A stretch of 64,000 bases of DNA, from assembly GCA_004369045.1 (NCBI GenBank), contig ML213511.1:611791-675790 (forward strand), in the 5' to 3' direction. Position numbers and translations under genes: made by a program. The notes below the pieces were generated by a model that saw only the letters and a list, made by a program, of their open reading frames with translations, was not told where the DNA came from and made no database searches. Positions 63,268 to 64,000 of the stretch are shown piece after piece. Origin of the DNA: Heliocybe sulcata (lineage: Eukaryota > Basidiomycota > Agaricomycetes > Gloeophyllales > Gloeophyllaceae). How positions within the stretch are numbered: the first letter of the stretch is position 1; the number at the start of each line of letters is the position of its first letter.

Positions 63268-64000
63268 ATGGCGGAAAAAACAACTATCTGCTATCCCATA
63301 TTGCTAACTCCACCTTCCTCTGCCGAAGACGCTGTTAACCAAGCCCCTCGGTTCCTGCTTCAGCAGACCTTTACATATGAACGGTCGCAAGATCCTCGCG
63401 TATCCGATCTAGTAGAAGATGCGCTCCAGCAATTTCACATGGCAGCACAGCTGTTTGGTATTGATCACGATAGCGAGATGAGCATAGTCATATGGGAGGT
63501 GTGCACCTTATAGCTCTTGCTTCGAAGCTCCGTACTTAGACTGCCACACATGCAGATCTTGGAACCGAAGGAAACCGTCAACCCGGACAAACCTCAGAAG
63601 CAATTGGAGATGCATTACGAGAAGTTTACCGAGGACTTCCTTGCATGGAATGCCATGATCTGCGCCCCCGCCCGCCCCTTTGCTATCATGAAGCCTGAGA
63701 ACCTGGTCGCCTCTCTAAGTGAGTCTTCCCGTCGTTGAATGCTTCATGACATACATAGTTTTCATAGGCGTTACGGCCCGCTTTCGTCGACGCGATGAAC
63801 TGGATCCTGTGCAAGAAACGGGAAGCTTTGTATTGAGTGAGTGTGTCTCTTTTCACGACTCTACACCGGTTCTGACATGGACGTCCAGGCCGTGACGCCA
63901 TTGCTATCTCGGCTCAGCAACGACGGCCACCTTCGAGTTCTGCCACCGCTTCCGAACAGATTAATATTCAGACGCCCAGTCGCAATGATGCCGTCCACAA
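63268..64000 (+). CDS. Protein of unknown function, cut by window end
   Basis: The start at 63268 (MAEKTTICYPILLTPPSSAE) opens a gene with at least three introns that continues beyond 64000. Visible exons read FLLQQTFTYERSQDPRVSDL, FHMAAQLFGIDHDSEMSIVI, then LEPKETVNPDKPQKQLEMHY and FLAWNAMICAPARPFAIMKP, then a Ser/Gln/Arg-rich segment (RDAIAISAQQRRPPSSSATA). The composition suggests a soluble protein with a disordered second part. I do not recognise the family. Whether it belongs with the nitrate cluster cannot be judged. Confidence 0.6.

Overview
The window looks like nuclear DNA of a filamentous basidiomycete, most likely an Agaricomycete of the wood-decay (polypore) type. Genes are closely packed on both strands and cut by many short introns of about 50-70 bases. 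There are three class I hydrophobins, a GH28 pectin-active enzyme, and a complete fungal nitrate-assimilation cluster. The rest is ordinary eukaryotic housekeeping machinery. The species cannot be fixed from the sequence alone. I saw no CRISPR array, rRNA gene, tRNA gene or clear transposon.

Layout, left to right. 0-9 kb: a hydrophobin that lacks the first canonical cysteine, an M24 Xaa-Pro dipeptidase, a UCH37/BAP1-type deubiquitinase, a secreted GmrSD/DUF1524 HNH nuclease-like protein and a small secreted cysteine-containing orphan. 9-15.5 kb: a direct tandem duplication of about 3 kb, each copy carrying an FAD-dependent monooxygenase. 15.5-26.3 kb: the stretch-activated Ca2+ channel component Mid1, valyl-tRNA synthetase with two in-frame starts, an ASX-homology (DEUBAD-type) protein, a near-perfect 78-base palindrome and a third FAD monooxygenase. 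26.5-33.4 kb: a KDM4/JMJD2-type histone demethylase and a DHA1-type MFS transporter. 34-40.4 kb: DEAH helicase Prp43, proteasome subunit beta-7 (Pre4) and a GH28 enzyme. 41-50 kb: hydrophobin 2, a mitochondrion-targeted protein of unknown function, septin Cdc12 and hydrophobin 3, with long gene-poor gaps between them. 50.7-62.9 kb: nitrite reductase, nitrate transporter and nitrate reductase. A gene of unknown function runs off the right end.

How the genes work together. The clearest functional unit is the nitrate cluster. NrtA imports nitrate, NiaD (molybdopterin, cytochrome b5, FAD) reduces it to nitrite, and NiiA (siroheme, Fe-S, FAD, Rieske) reduces nitrite to ammonium. The divergent niiA/nrtA promoter carries a perfect inverted pair of GATAAG sites, the expected target of an AreA/NIT2-type nitrogen regulator. 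A second possible unit is the UCH37/BAP1-like enzyme and the ASX-homology protein about 16 kb apart. In animals, proteins of these two families form the PR-DUB histone H2A deubiquitinase. The H3K9/K36 demethylase-type gene also lies in this part of the window.

Most of the window is conventional. The most unusual signals are the hydrophobin with Trp in place of Cys1, the palindrome at 23.8 kb, the possible minimal PR-DUB pair, the secreted restriction-type nuclease domain, the GH28 with altered active-site motifs, and the tandem monooxygenase duplication with an identical downstream hairpin. I did not find a clearly new multi-gene system.
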